A stretch of DNA of 64,000 nucleotides from Pocillopora verrucosa (GCF_036669915.1 NC_089319.1:22486524-22550523), one strand, 5' to 3'. Counted from the stretch's first letter, positions 50,814 through 63,779 are shown. A program made the numbers and translations. The notes: a model not told the origin generated them from the letters alone.

Positions 50814-52374
50814 TTGATTGACGTTTAAAAATCCTAATTATTGTTTAGCAATTCTATCTTCTTACTGCTGTACGTTTTGTCGCGGGCAAGTTAAGAGAAT
50901 TTGATGCGATATCACGACAAGGGTACCTCCTCTAGCTGATCATTTTCTCTTTTCTCGTCACCTACTTCTTAGTAGTTGAATCGATATTGTAAGGAAGATA
51001 CATGTTGTTATTGCTTAGAAGGGTCAAAACCGCTCAGCGTAATTGCGAGTCGAGAAACTAGACTTGACTCACGCTGCAACAGAGCATAACCAATGATCTT
51101 AGATTCCTGGCCACTCCAACGCAGTTCACATTGCAAAGATCATCTCATCAAAATAGCTTATTAACCCCGCGAAATATTCAGTTTCCATTTGCCTTACACC
51201 AAATTCAAATTTCTCTCCTTGTACAAATGCAAAGTTATAAGTCACTTCGTGGCGTAATGTCTGTATCGTTTGACCGACTGATCTTCGATCACTTTAAAGC
51301 TTGAATCATAGCTGTTGGGTCCCTGTGCTGTGTTCTACCGATTGATGTAGTACAGTAGTATACAAGTTTCCTTTAAAGCCGTTTTTAGTGATGTAACGCA
51401 ACTTTCTCTCGAAGCGTGACATTTTAAAGCTGCGAAGCATAGCATTCAATAAAAACCAACAACAATAACCACAAACAACTACAAAAACGCAACGGTTTAT
51501 CCCCTGACGTGATAGTGTAGTCTGATCGTCTAAGTGGATGTGGTCCGAACGACCTGGATCGAAACAGATCAATTACGACAGACTTATGCTATTTGAGTCT
51601 TACAGCCAATAACATCGTAGCAAAACAAACCAATGAGTTTATACGAACCAGACTTCAACACCCACCCGGACCATCCGACTACCCTATCACAACAATAAAA
51701 ATGACAACAGCCTCGTTAAGAAAAATCTATTTCCTTTAATTATTTACAACACTCGCAAATAAAATTTAAAACTGAACCTTTCAAGGCTATATCTGCGACT
51801 GAAAGTTTTTCTCTAAAACGTTACAAACCTTCAAATGAGCACGTAACAAACCCTTTTCATAGACTGAATCAATTAAGCCGGGTTGAACAGAAGACTGAAT
51901 AATCTACTGACATCAAAACTACCAAGTCACCTTGCTAAGCACTATTCCTAGACAACGTGAAGAAAATGCCTTTTGTTTGTTTGTTTTAAATACAGTAGCA
52001 GTAAGTTTCTTTTTCTATATTCACCCTTAGCTTGACTTTCGCGGCAGAACCTTGGGTAGGGTCCTCCCTTAGCGTCTAACTGGCAAATCTCTTTGGGAAA
52101 ATTACTGAGAACACGTCCTATATCCAAATATATTACAAAAGACCACTTTTTTCCAATTCAGGCGCAGAAACTGAACCTCCCTTCCCCCTATAGTCACCAC
52201 GTCTTAGTTAAGTGTACAAAGCGCACAAAATTCAACTTTGTTGGAAGAGTGAGGGGGGGGGTGGGGTGGGGGAGGGGGAGAAGGATTCAAGTGAACTTTA
52301 AAACACCAAAAGCGTAGCTCCAGTTCTGCATATATATCACACACGATCCAAAATTCCTCTCTTCGCTCTGACGA
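50814..52374. other. gene-free stretch between convergent genes
   Basis: Holds the 3' UTR of the small secreted gene; AATAAA hexamers at 51,448 and 51,696 are candidate polyadenylation signals, neither with a convincing GT-rich element. A run of G tracts at about 52,250-52,278 has quadruplex-forming potential. No further gene is seen. Confidence 0.5.
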
Positions 52375-52520
52375 ATGGCTAAAGATTGAAACGTCAGCTC
52401 CAGAAACTCTTTAAGGTGGCCAATTAACATAATCAACTAAGTTGAAAAAACCAAATTATCTCCTCATACCCCCCCCCCCACCGATACAACGCTAATTTCT
52501 TTAGAAAGTACCCCCCCCCT
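52375..52520 (+). repeat. decayed copy of the 2.6-kb foldback family
   Basis: Contains GAAACGTCAGCT, CTCTTTAAGGTGGCCAATTAAC, TCAACTAAGTTGA, then CCACCGATAC and TTTCTTTAGAAAGTACCCC in the same order as the right arm and flank at 2,670-2,810. It is mutated, and only one arm is recognisable. Confidence 0.65.
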
Positions 52521-52678
52521 TATCCATTGTAGGTTGTTTTGGTGAGTTATCACTCTATATGTTCAGAAAGAGGGATTGGACACCAACTAAAAGCCCCTCT
52601 CTCTTCCTACATGATACTCCCTCTCTTAGGTCCAGTCTTTCTTTTTTGTAACTCTTGTGTAAAATATAGTGCTGCTTC

Positions 52679-55600
52679 TTAGCTTTTTTCTTTCACTGTG
52701 GATTTTTCTTGTTTTTCTTCTTTCCCAGAAGCTATTTTTCTCAACTCTTCTAATCTGGGTTTAACGCCGTTCAAATGATTGATGCCATCATCTATTTTGT
52801 CCTTGGTCCATTCTTTCACCACACTATCGTCGTAGACTGGATTAAAAACTTTTGGTACCTTGGACTGCACCGATCTTAGAATCTGTAACGCTCTGGAGAT
52901 ACAAAATAGAAATTTAAAGCCAGTTCTAATAATATCAGTTTTAGAAGGAGTAGTGGCCCTTGGGAGAGGAGGGACAAGGAGAGTGAAAAGGATCTCGCTG
53001 AAGAACAAAACATGACAAGGCTCTTTAAGGCTCGAACCCAGACCTCTCCTAAGAGTGTCCAGTACGCTGACCAGTAAGCCAATGCCTCACTGTGTCTAGC
53101 GCTAGCCAATGTAGAGACAGCCCACAGCTGATAAAAAAAACTTGCTAAATTAAATAATCACCCAATCAATGATAGTTTATATCAATTGAAGAAAGAAAAT
53201 ACCATTCTAAAGTTAAGCAGCATAAAAGGCTTCTTACTTCATTGTTCTGTTATACGCCATCTCCACTTGAAAATAACTTAGAAACTTGTTTTGTACTTCA
53301 CGGTCTAGCAACCAGCTTTGCTCTCTACAATATATGAAGATAAGATCAATGCATCAAGCATTTTGTTAGTTTGTTTCCTTGTTTGTGTGTGTTTTGTTTG
53401 TTTTATGTTGGCTTATTTAAAAGAACAGAATAGGAAAACGAAAGCGATTGTAATCAGGGACTCAGCTGCAACGTGGCTGAGATGTTGTGAAGTGCTAAGT
53501 TGGTTTTCTGGGGTCTCAGTTTCCGGCCCCAATATCAAAATGCTCTATGAGTAACGCCGTCGAGCTGTTTTGACACCACGCTAGTACTGTAACTACTATT
53601 CTTGAGCTGTCATCTCTGTTGAGAGAGGCAAAATAATTTTCTCGCGTTTTGGCCCTATCATAGCTGAAACAATCGGATCAATTTCAGCACCTGAGCAATT
53701 GCACACCTACCCCTCTCGTAACACAACAACAATCCCCTGATAACAAGTAAGGGTTAATGTTGGGTTAAGGGAGGAGCAGGTACGCAGTTTCTCAGACACT
53801 GACCAAATTATCTGATATCCCGCTTTCTCGTTTGTATTTGATTGACATATGGCGTGTCCCACAGGAACACGGAAAGAAGCTCTTTTTTTCAGCGGAATCT
53901 ACTTTTCTGCGACGAGCAAATCGTTATTATCATTATATTTTTGTGAGCCCTGAAGACCGAATAGGTACGCTCAACTCCAACTCAAGAACGCTTCCATAAA
54001 GTTTTAAACTTACATGTTCCCAACACCTCTTGTAAAGAACACTGCCTTCTCCAGGTGGGAAACAAGTGTGTATAGTTCATGACCTGGAAACGTTCCTTCC
54101 GCCGGATGAAACCTATGGACAGAACCGGAAGTTAAGGTGGTCTGCCGTATCCTCGCCCAAATCCTCTGCAAGGCACCCGTACAACGTTGACTATTTAATA
54201 AATAGGTTACATTTTGCCTTGCATCTGTTTAGTAATAGATTTAAGATAAAGTTTAAAAGTGGTAAGAACAAAAATATGGCAGTGATGTCCATACCACATT
54301 TTGACGTCATCTGTGATCTATTTCTGAGCAGACCACCGCAACATGGAAAAGCAAAACACTTTTAGAGGCGAAGATGTGAAAAAACACAACACCTTTCATG
54401 ACGCAGACTAACAACTATGCACATGGGATAATGAAACAAAAGAAAACAAAAACTGACTATTTTAGTGGTCTTTCTGTTTTTGTGTTTATTGTTAATAAAT
54501 TAGGCCCTTTTGAGAAGCCATTTCATAAACTCAAGCTTCGTGTTTCATCAGGATTTCCAAACACTCAGAAACAATAAAAGCATTCGGCCTTCGGCCTCGT
54601 GCTTTCATCAGTTTTCTCGTGTTTGGAAACCCTGATGAAACACTCGTCCTCGTTTATGAAACATTTCATCTTACCTGTTATTAAATCTCTCCACATTGAG
54701 AGGGAATGTTTCAGGAAGCCCCAGTCCTTTTGCTAACACTTTTCTGAGTTCCTCATCCATATAACCTCAATTGTTAAAAGACGGAGGCGATATGTTTCAG
54801 GCCTGGTTCGTTTGAAGGAAGTCAATACTTCACTAATTTATCCTCGAAACAAAATCCTGAGCAATCCTCTGAATAGAGACTTCGAGCAATCACTGAATGT
54901 TGTAAAACCGAACCCAAAGCAATCATTGAGGCCAAGAAGAACACAAGAAAAATATCACAAGGCAATGAACACTCAATGTAAAAACATAGACTATCTGCTG
55001 AGGACAAGGGTAGTGATACTTGGTCAAGGGTTGTTAGAGCGTTTTTCAATTTAGCGTCATAAAACCAAAACCAATCTAATATCAACGGCAATCAGGAGAA
55101 AGAAAAATATCACAAGAGGCCGATGAGAAGATAAGGTAAAACAACCAATGAGAACCAAAGTAAAAACAGCAAATGAGAACGCAAGGTAAAAACAGCCAAT
55201 GAGAAAAAAGGTTTTAATTTTGAACCTGATTAGTTGATCAGATAAGGTGGTGCCATTTACTTATTCAATCATTGAGCAAAGTTTATTAAAACTAATCCAA
55301 TTTTGGATTACTTTAGACACACCAGTGCTCTAAGATGTGTAAATTTAGGAAATGATTACAACATGTACCTTCACTCAATGCTCCAAGGCAGAATGCCAAT
55401 GAAGGAAGAGCTGCTGGAAGAAGCTCGCATAAAGTGGCATAGTGATCATATCTACAAAAAGAGAGTGAAAAAAAAAAACATTATCACTTTTATAGCATAC
55501 CAATCCAGCTGCTCTAACAGCCGTTCTCAAGTGATTATGCCTCTCAAGAGTTTTTAAGACTTCAATTTAAGAAAGTTTGTAAGATATTCTTAACCAGGAA

Positions 55601-58600
55601 TTGGTCTCTTGGCATGTAATAAGTTTTGCCAGGCTGGCATTTCTTAAACCTGCTGACAGGATTGTGGGCCTGTGGGTGTAACTGACTCAGAATTGCTAAT
55701 TCCTTAGCAGAGGGATATAACTATGTTATTATGATGGCCCTAAAACAGGATGATTATACAGTAAGATTTAAAAATAAAATATACAAACTTGCAATAATGC
55801 AATATTGTTGACCCTTTGAGCCCTACAAGTGACAGCATCTAATTTCTCCTATAGTATCACCCTTGAATCACACATCAAGCTCTCAAGAATAAAGGAAATG
55901 ATCAACAACTAAAGAATCTCTTGATTGTTAAGCAAATTCTCCTTGTCAGCACCTTAGGAAATGTACAGAGAACAGTATGAAGAATTATCTTACTGATATT
56001 AGATTGCCAAGGGTTAACAGAACAGAGTTGGCATTAACCACCCGTTGACACACTTAACCCTTTAATTCCCAGAAGTGATTAACATGTAACCTCTCTCTAC
56101 AATATCCACCATTATCCAGCAAACAGATAGTGAGAATACTTAAACTCATCAGATACAAGTTATTACCTTTGATCAAACATCAAATTCTTCTAACCAATTT
56201 ACAAGGAAATGTGTAGCAGCTAGAGGGGAGAATTTACAATCAGATCTTGGGAGTTAAAGGGATAAAACAATAATTGAATAATGACATTGCACAATCATAC
56301 TGCATTACATACCTGCTCCAGCCAGTCAGGGCTACACCATTTACTTCTAGAGTGGATGGTAACTTGGAAATGATATCCAACCAGTATAAATTGTTTTGAA
56401 CATGAAATCCAATTGGAACAAAGTTGCTCCATGGGTGAGTGGCTCCTTAAGGAAGAAAATTTTTAGCAGAAGTAACAATTAAATAACACCTACAACTCAA
56501 TATCTCTTTGCTTGCTTACAGGAGGTAATATGTTCACAGGATGTAATAAAATACATAAGCATTGAACTCTGTAACTTAATTCACAAGTGACTTAGTTACT
56601 AAGCTTCTTTCAACCTGGCAGGGTCTGTAGCTGCATTTTGAGCAAATCTGAAGAAAATTTTTTATGTTTTATGAACTCTTTGTAATCTAAAACTGTGGAA
56701 TTAAGTCACAAATTTTCATATATAATTCTAAAGACTAAGTCTTCAAAAAGAAATTGATGATTCTCCAAAATTTGTCCATTTTTATAATAAAAAGTTGTCT
56801 TCATACAGGATAAAGTTATCTGATTCAAGTTAGTGCATAAGTCAAATTCATGTTACCTTTAAAGGCACTTGCAGCCCAAATCTTCTTAAAGGCTTTACCA
56901 TATCTCTGCCACATATCTTAAGAATATCAAAGGCAAAGACTTAGAAAGCTCACAGTACCAGCAAAACATAATTTACTTCTACACATAGAGCACCCTCCAA
57001 ACTTGATCAACATGACTCAAATAGATTTCAATTGGTTGAAAGAATGTCATGATGATGGATTGGCCAAGGAAAATGAATTTTGTGAAGTAGGCATGTTTAT
57101 GCTCAGATTGTCTACAACCAAAAAATATTCTGGCCAAATTGTCTATAAGTGCAATGTTAAGGCTGGTAACTTGAACAAGCTCTTTTGATTCCACAAAACT
57201 TAGCCATTCCCAAGGGTTTGACTTGGCATTGAGGATGCACCTTGGTAGCTGAGTAGAGCTTCAATAAAAGTGAACATATGATCCATCAGCTGGGACAAAA
57301 CAGTTGTAACAATATGGCCTTTGAAAAGGCAGGTCTGCTCTGATGTAACAATAACAACAACAAATTCTACTTAAAGTTTTACCAGGAGGAAAATAGCCAG
57401 TGAGATCAGATCTGTAGGCCCAGACCATTGGCTCAACGAGAGGACCAAGCTCTGTCAAACAAAATGAGAAGAAAATATTAATTCAAAAGACAATAACATA
57501 AAATTATTCACCAAAGTGGAGGTAAATAACCACCACTTTCAGCAACACTGAGGTGAATAACAGTTTCAGAATATACCACACAGAACCATGTTTAGTTTAC
57601 ATCTATTTCTTGTTGTCAATAAACAACGGACAGAAATTTAACCCTTAATGTGCAATTTTCTCTTTTCGTCTGCTTGGAGGGGAATAGTCTTTGCAATCAC
57701 CGCATGCAGAGAGCACTATTCACCACTGTGGCAAATAAAAAGTCATCATTTATCACAGTCAAAACAAAAAGGACAACTGAAAAGTTGGGCAGTAAGGTTT
57801 ATTCCAAACCTCCCATTAGTGTAAATCCATCCAATAGTTCTTTACCTTTCAAGTATTCCAGAGGCCAGTACCTCATCATGTCATCCCACATGATTGGTGT
57901 TACCTTCTTGCCTTGCAAGTGTTTGAGAATGGGTTTCATGTGATGCACAAACAATTCAGATTTATTCCGTGCATCTTTAAGACAGACAGGGCATGTCTTG
58001 AGATTCCACACCTGATTGAAAAATAAAAAAAAAAAGACCAATATGAAAATGCAGCAGTTTTAATTCTTGTTATGAAAAGTTTCCTGTGCTAAGTTTTCAA
58101 ATTAGGTTGGTGACTACTATCAAATGCCCTCAACTTGCTACGTGTAATTTGCCTGTCTCCATGCAGAGCCCTCGGAACTGAGTACATTCAAAGTCGTTTG
58201 TAACACTGCATGCCATTTCCAGAGCCAAATAGCCTGGCATTAAAATTTCAGTCTGCTATTTTGCCCTGCTCTGGCACTCTTTGTGAATAATGGAAGTTCT
58301 TATTGTTCTGTATTTGGATTTGATTTAAGGGAAGTTGTAACATTGCGTCAAGCAGAAAGCCAACTTTAAATATAAAAATTTTAACAGTACAGCCATGTGT
58401 AATGACCTTCTGTGCCCTGAAAAGTTACTCAATATATAGCAACAGTAGATATCAAATCACCTCATCTCCTCCAATATGAAACCACTGCAAACCAGGATGG
58501 AGAGCTAGAACTTGATCAATGAGTTCTATAACCATTGGAACAGAGTCTAGAACAGATGTTATACAAAATTAACCAATATTTTGTACTTATTTGTTAATTC

Positions 58601-61600
58601 TTCAAGTTGGTGGCAATTCACACGAACATACCATTTGGTTTTATTTTCCCAATTTGTATTACTAACCTTTGTTGTTTGGGCATAATGAATTAGTGTAGTG
58701 TTCTGTTTCACGAAGATAGGCAAACTCCTTGTGCTTCAAGACAAACTGAATGGAAAGGAAGGTAAATTTTACAACAGATTATGTACATATAAATTACACA
58801 TGCATGGTTTACTTAAAAAAAAGCAAGAATAAAAATAGTTAATTTTTTTATAAAAATGAAAAAATTAACTATTGAAAAAAAGTAACTACTGCATGATGTA
58901 CAAGTGCATAGATTAAATTTAAAAAGATTCAGAAAATTGGTCCTGGTTTTTTTGCTTTTAAAAAATTGTTTGCTTCCTGGAACAGATAATGTCTGCACAC
59001 AAATATCAAAACAAATTTTTAAACCAAGTAGAGGCTATAATGCATATATATTAAAACTATCATAATTGTAAACTTAAAATTACCAAGTTGCTGAGGACCA
59101 CTCATCCACCCTAAAGTATTGAGATACTTATTGCAATCATCAGAGCTTCACTGGCTGCTAAAAGAATTAACTGAAATTGCTAGGAAAAAGTATTTATTTG
59201 AATATTTATATCGACTTTACCTCCAGATGACCAAATGTCTGTACCAGTGGAATTACAATAAGATCATTTGCTGCTGCTGTCTCCAGCAACTGTTTAATTT
59301 CAGCTTCACTGCAAATACAAAATCAAATTATAATTTCTTTTAATCCTTTAACTCCCAGAGGTGATTAACATGCAAATTCTCACTATAACATCCATACAAT
59401 ATCCAGCAAACAGGTTGTGAGAACACAGTCCCATATCAGGAAGAAGTTGATATCTTGGTCTAACACCAAATTTTTTGCAACCAATTTCCAAGAAAATGAG
59501 TAAGCAGCTAGAGGAGAGAACTTTTTTTTTTTTTTTTTTTAAACAATTTTATTTACAAGATGATCACTTACACTACTTACAGTATTAATTACACTTACAT
59601 TGTACTTGCTACTTACACTACTGATACTTATACTTACACTAATTATGCATACACTACATTACGATACATGTATTACAATACTATTAACATTAATTTAGTT
59701 TATGGTTGGCGTGTTTACAAAGTTCTTTTCAATTAAAAGATAATCACAAGTAAACATACAGGTCTCAAAAATGCTACATTTCTTTGGATATTTACTTTTG
59801 ATATAGCTTAAACAAATATTTATGAAATTAAGTATAAGTCTAACCTAAAACAACAGCAGCATGAAAAATTAAATAATGCGATAAAATTTTGGAAGTTCTT
59901 TTTTTGCAGTCGCGATCTGAACTGATGATTAATCACAATGTGCAAAACCATAGTACCCATAAACTTTCTTCTGGTTTGATATCAACAGCAAGGAATCTTC
60001 AAATGCACATGTCTAAATGATAAGGTATTCTAAATAGGAATTTACTACACATCTTTTTCTTACAGTTATAAATAGCATTTACCTGTATGAGTTTTTAGCC
60101 TGTAAGACTTCATATTTTGCCTTGTAGGGAAACATATCTTCATACTCAACCAGCAAACCAGTTGCTCCCCACTTCTTAAAATATGGCAGCACCTACACAG
60201 GTTTAAAAATTGATAATATTCAATTTATAATTATCAAAATTAATGACAGATATCACATTTTATGATATATTGTTACTGGCAAGTAATTATTAAATCTTGT
60301 AAAAAAATATCAGTTATTTTATAATTAGAATTAACTAATTAATTTTGTAGGTATAATTCAGCAGGTCAGCAGTGTTGATTTAACCGTTGTAAAACATTTT
60401 TTGTGAACCTGGTAAATGTAAATTTACATTCTGCAAGTATAGTATCCTGATTCCATACAGGGAGAGAGGGGCAGGTACCAAATGGATAGAACTGAATAGG
60501 CCATAATTGGCAAACCTGTTTCCAAACATGTTTTCAAGCATATTACTGGATAATAACACATAAATTTCTCATCTGTAATTATTACATATAGATTTCTCTT
60601 TTTATATGTAAGGTGCATGAAGTTGCTTCAATCAGTATATGATACCTGTATCAGAAAAGTCATTTTTGTTGGTGCTCCTTTCAAATCCAAATGAACAAGT
60701 TTGTGACCACTAAATCTGAAGATTCAAAATTGATAACAAATATCACTTTTATGGTCATCAAACTGCATAATTGATAATTGACCCTTTAATTGTCATGAGT
60801 GAACTAGACGCAACTTCTTCTTACAATATCAATACAATATCATGCAAATAAGTAATAAGAATATAAAAAAATATGTCAATTAGAGGATTAGGGGATTATT
60901 AATTGACCCAATACCAAATTCTCCATTACAGTAATTTAATAAGTAAACATAACAATTGTATGGCAGACAGTAGGGAGAATTGCTAATGATATCATGGAAG
61001 TGAAAGAGGTTCAGCAATACACTTAAACAATGAAGGTCAAAATTTAGTCAAGAGAACTTATTAAATAACAAAAATTTCCTGCCACTAACAAACAACTAGT
61101 CTAAATTCAATGCATGAGCAAATATGCCACTGGAAATATTGTTTTCACAGGCTGCCTATATTTATATCATAATTTGCAAAAAGAACTCAGTTTAAATTTC
61201 TCTCACTGAACATATTTGATACAGTCTGAAGAAAGGGATGAGAACTAACTTTCTTTTGACAGGTTCCATGTCTTTTTTCTGGACTGTGTCCAGTCTTGAT
61301 ACTTCTGCTTCTGCAAGCTGCTTTTTAAGAGCCTCTATAGTTTCTTGAGCTTGCCTCAGACTGACATCAAACAATCCAGCTTTTGCAACACTGGCTAGTG
61401 ATTTTAAATCTATTGAAGATTCTAAGGAGAAATTGAAAATGCAGTCTGATAGAACATCTACCATAATAATTGTATAATAATGCCTTTCATATGCTAGAAC
61501 CATTGGGCTTCAAACTAAAATAATAATTAAATCAAAAACAAATCAAAATGTTCAAATATGATTCGTTTTTAATATTATTTTACTTCCACTGATGTACTGG

Positions 61601-62184
61601 GAAGTAAAGCTAGATTCTTACTGGAATTGTAATCCTTAAGCTTTTTGGGAACCTGTGCATGTAGCAATGTTCTGTTCACAGCTGGGTGGGGTACTTATGG
61701 CTATGAAACTCCTGGGTGTAAAAGTGCTTCTGATGCAAATTTGCACAGCATTAATCACAAGTGAACATAATAACTTACATTGGGTGAAGGTTTGGTGTCT
61801 AAAAAATTAATTTTCTTAAAAAACCGAAAAGTTTTCTTCGATTTCGCGACGCACTTCGGTGAAGTTGACGACGGAACAGCGCCATTTACAACTGAGCTTC
61901 AATTATGGTGAGAAAAATGTTAATGTAACCACTCTCGGGAGACGAAAGAAATTTTTGGCCCGTGCAATATACCTCAGTGGAAGTAACAAAAATTATCATG
62001 GACTGTTCAGATTAAGCTGAGAACTTAGCCCACCTGTAGGAAGCTTGTTGCTGGTCCGTGGGGTGACACTTGCAGGCAGGTTTCTTTCTGAAGAGTAGTG
62101 CGATAGTTTGTAAAAGATATAAAGCACAACCACGAGCGAAAAAATTATTCCAACGTTAGTGTAGTTGATTCGCATTATATTCAT
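52679..62184 (-). CDS. HEXD: hexosaminidase D-like glycoside hydrolase (GH20), membrane-anchored
   Basis: Sixteen exons (62034-62184, 61250-61421, 60646-60715, 60083-60192, 59221-59308, 58667-58745, 58461-58546, 57846-58011, 57383-57451, 56857-56916, 56313-56445, 55369-55451, 54675-54765, 54014-54112, 53238-53324, 52679-52892) join in frame to about 585 residues. An uncleaved-type membrane segment lies at about 11-27, then a Lys/Glu-rich coiled coil (about 73-105). The GH20 barrel follows: VHLDLKGAP, VEYEDMFPY, VIPLVQTFGHLEFVLKH, then HIGGDE, whose D251-E252 is the catalytic pair, MWDDM, VWAYR and WAASAFKG. The C-terminal ALTGWSRYDHY and LCELLPA match human HEXD. It hydrolyses terminal beta-linked HexNAc, GalNAc being preferred by vertebrate HEXD. 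Human HEXD (about 486 aa) lacks this N-terminal anchor. Introns hold four AACCCTTT repeats. Confidence 0.95.
53028..53100 (-). repeat. tRNA-like remnant in a HEXD intron
   Basis: On the minus strand, GGCTTACTGGTCAGCGTACTGG resembles a D-arm/A-box region, and GGTTCGAGCC about 30 bases later is an intact B box. The acceptor stem does not pair, so this is a SINE head or pseudo-tRNA, not a tRNA gene. Confidence 0.5.
54525..54664. repeat. foldback repeat adjoining a HEXD splice donor
   Basis: The left part has AAGCTTCGTGTTTCATCAGG then TTTCCAAACACTC. The right part has its approximate reverse complement (GTGTTTGGAAACC, CTGATGAAACAC, CGTTTATGAAAC). They surround a short perfect palindromic centre (GGCCTTCGGCC). 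The right end finishes about 10 bp from the 5' splice site of HEXD exon 13 (54,675). Confidence 0.7.
55808..56017 (+). repeat. AACCCTTT-type element, copy 4 (subtype A)
   Basis: Starts TTGACCCTTTGAGCCC and ends CCAAGGGTTAA, with the same interior as copies 2 and 3 (AAGAATAAAGGAAATGATCA). It lies in the HEXD intron between exons 11 and 12, antisense to the gene. Confidence 0.75.
56054..56262 (+). repeat. AACCCTTT-type element, copy 5 (subtype B)
   Basis: Starts TTAACCCTTTAATTCCC and ends GGGAGTTAAAGGG, so the termini are inverted repeats. It follows copy 4 after 36 bp and ends about 50 bp before HEXD exon 11. Confidence 0.8.
59340..59541 (+). repeat. AACCCTTT-type element, copy 6 (subtype B), interrupted by poly-T
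   Basis: Starts TAATCCTTTAACTCCC and is close to copy 5 up to GAGGAGAGAA at 59,520, where a run of about 20 T replaces the expected end. The run could be the tail of a retroposed insertion on the minus strand that cut the element, or a simple expansion. It lies in a HEXD intron. Confidence 0.7.
60778..61012 (+). repeat. AACCCTTT-type element, copy 7 (subtype B, diverged)
   Basis: Starts TTGACCCTTTAATTGTCATG and ends GGAAGTGAAAGAGG. The interior (TTACAATATCAATACAATATCA, ACCAAATTCTC) most resembles copy 1. It lies in the HEXD intron between exons 2 and 3. Confidence 0.65.
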
Positions 62185-63764
62185 GAAAGCCAGCTGTTAA
62201 AATGAACGATCGAACTTTCAGAGTACGGATGATTTCATTCCGAACTGTCTCCCGATCTGGGACCAATCTTACCTAGAGCCCGCTGTTCTTTACAATCAGC
62301 AGTAAAATGAAACAAAGTTAGTCCTATCATGTATGGATCATATAGACTGATCATGTTAGCCGTTGAAGCTATGGACGCGCGAGGGCATGGGACAAAATTA
62401 AGCAAAGGGTGGAGCGTTAGTTTATATCGCTTGATTATTTTTTCGGTAAAATTTCCGCACTGGCACAAATCTGTTTTTCCAATGGAAATGTATTGCTTTT
62501 GTCATTGTTTTCTCTAGCCAAGAACTGAATGTATGATGGAGCTGTGCGGAAATTTTACCATTTTTTCTCTATATTAATCAATGTATATTCAGAGATTAAT
62601 TCAGGAATTGAAAAGAATAGGCGAAAACACCTGACGTTTCGACATCATCATTACGTGCGTTTTTAGCTCAAAATAAAAACTAAAACAATTGAAAGGTTAA
62701 CTAATGCGAAAAAAGCGTCATTTTGTTCCATTTGAACAAACAAAAACAATGACGGTGCTTCTAATAGTTCTTCGTGAATCAATAGCTAATTAATTTCGAG
62801 GTCAGTTTTAACAACAGCAACTTTGTGTAGTGAAACAAACACTGCAGCGCAGTAGTGCGATAGCTGAGTCTCGATCTACGAAAATTTTATCTGTGAGCTG
62901 ATGTACATCCATGAAAACTCAGCGTATAATCGCACTTCATTTGGCCCACGCAGTGTATGTTTACTCAACTCAGTTTTTTTAAAGCACCTGGGCCATTACA
63001 CTATTTATTCACATGGATCTATTGGACTCACAATTCAGTGCCATTTATTTTGCAGTGGAACTGTTTGGAACTTTTTTGGTCCACAAAGGTAACGGGTTTT
63101 ATTCTCTCACTTTGAATTTATGGCAAAGTTGTATATCTTTTCATGAATACGCTTTCTATCAGTTGAAATATTTGCGTAATTAATTTCATTTATTGATAGA
63201 CTGAAAAAATCGTCGTTCAGTGTATGACTTCTTTGTGCTAAGCCCGTCGATGAAACTTAATATGATCTGTTTCGTTAAAAAATATTTAAGAGTCACGAAA
63301 CGCACGTTTTGTTACACCGAGATGGAGAGCGGGAAGGAGGGATTTATCCATAACTCCAAAGTGGCTGAAGACTCGGAATGACCCTGTAAAACATCTGAGT
63401 ATACAATAAACTTCAAGATTGAGAAATTATATTTTAAAATAAATTATATCTTCCCGAGACGAGAAATTCATTTTCTTCCATAATTTTATCGTGTAACCAT
63501 GTAGCTGAACGAAGTCAACCGATATGACTCCTCTTCAGTTGGAATCCACCTTAGAATGCATGAATGGAAATCTGCCGTCGAGGATCCAGCCAACGAACGG
63601 AATGAGAGAGAAAGAGAGGAAATAATCAAAATACTATCACAGGGAAAATCATTAAATTGCGAGCGTTGTGAGGAGTCGCAGCCATTTAATACGCGAAGGT
63701 CTATAGACTGAAGCTTTTGTTGCAACAAAGGGAATAACTTCACCGTGCTTCAGTTACGAAGATT
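62185..63764. other. gene-free stretch upstream of HEXD
   Basis: Must contain the HEXD promoter (minus strand). A CCAAT sequence occurs at about 62,262, but no TATA box is obvious. A patch at about 62,625-62,700 (CACCTGACGTTTCGAC) resembles a dispersed repeat. A short plus-strand ATG frame at about 63,321 (19 codons) has no support. Confidence 0.45.
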
Positions 63765-63779
63765 TTGTTTTATTTTCCA

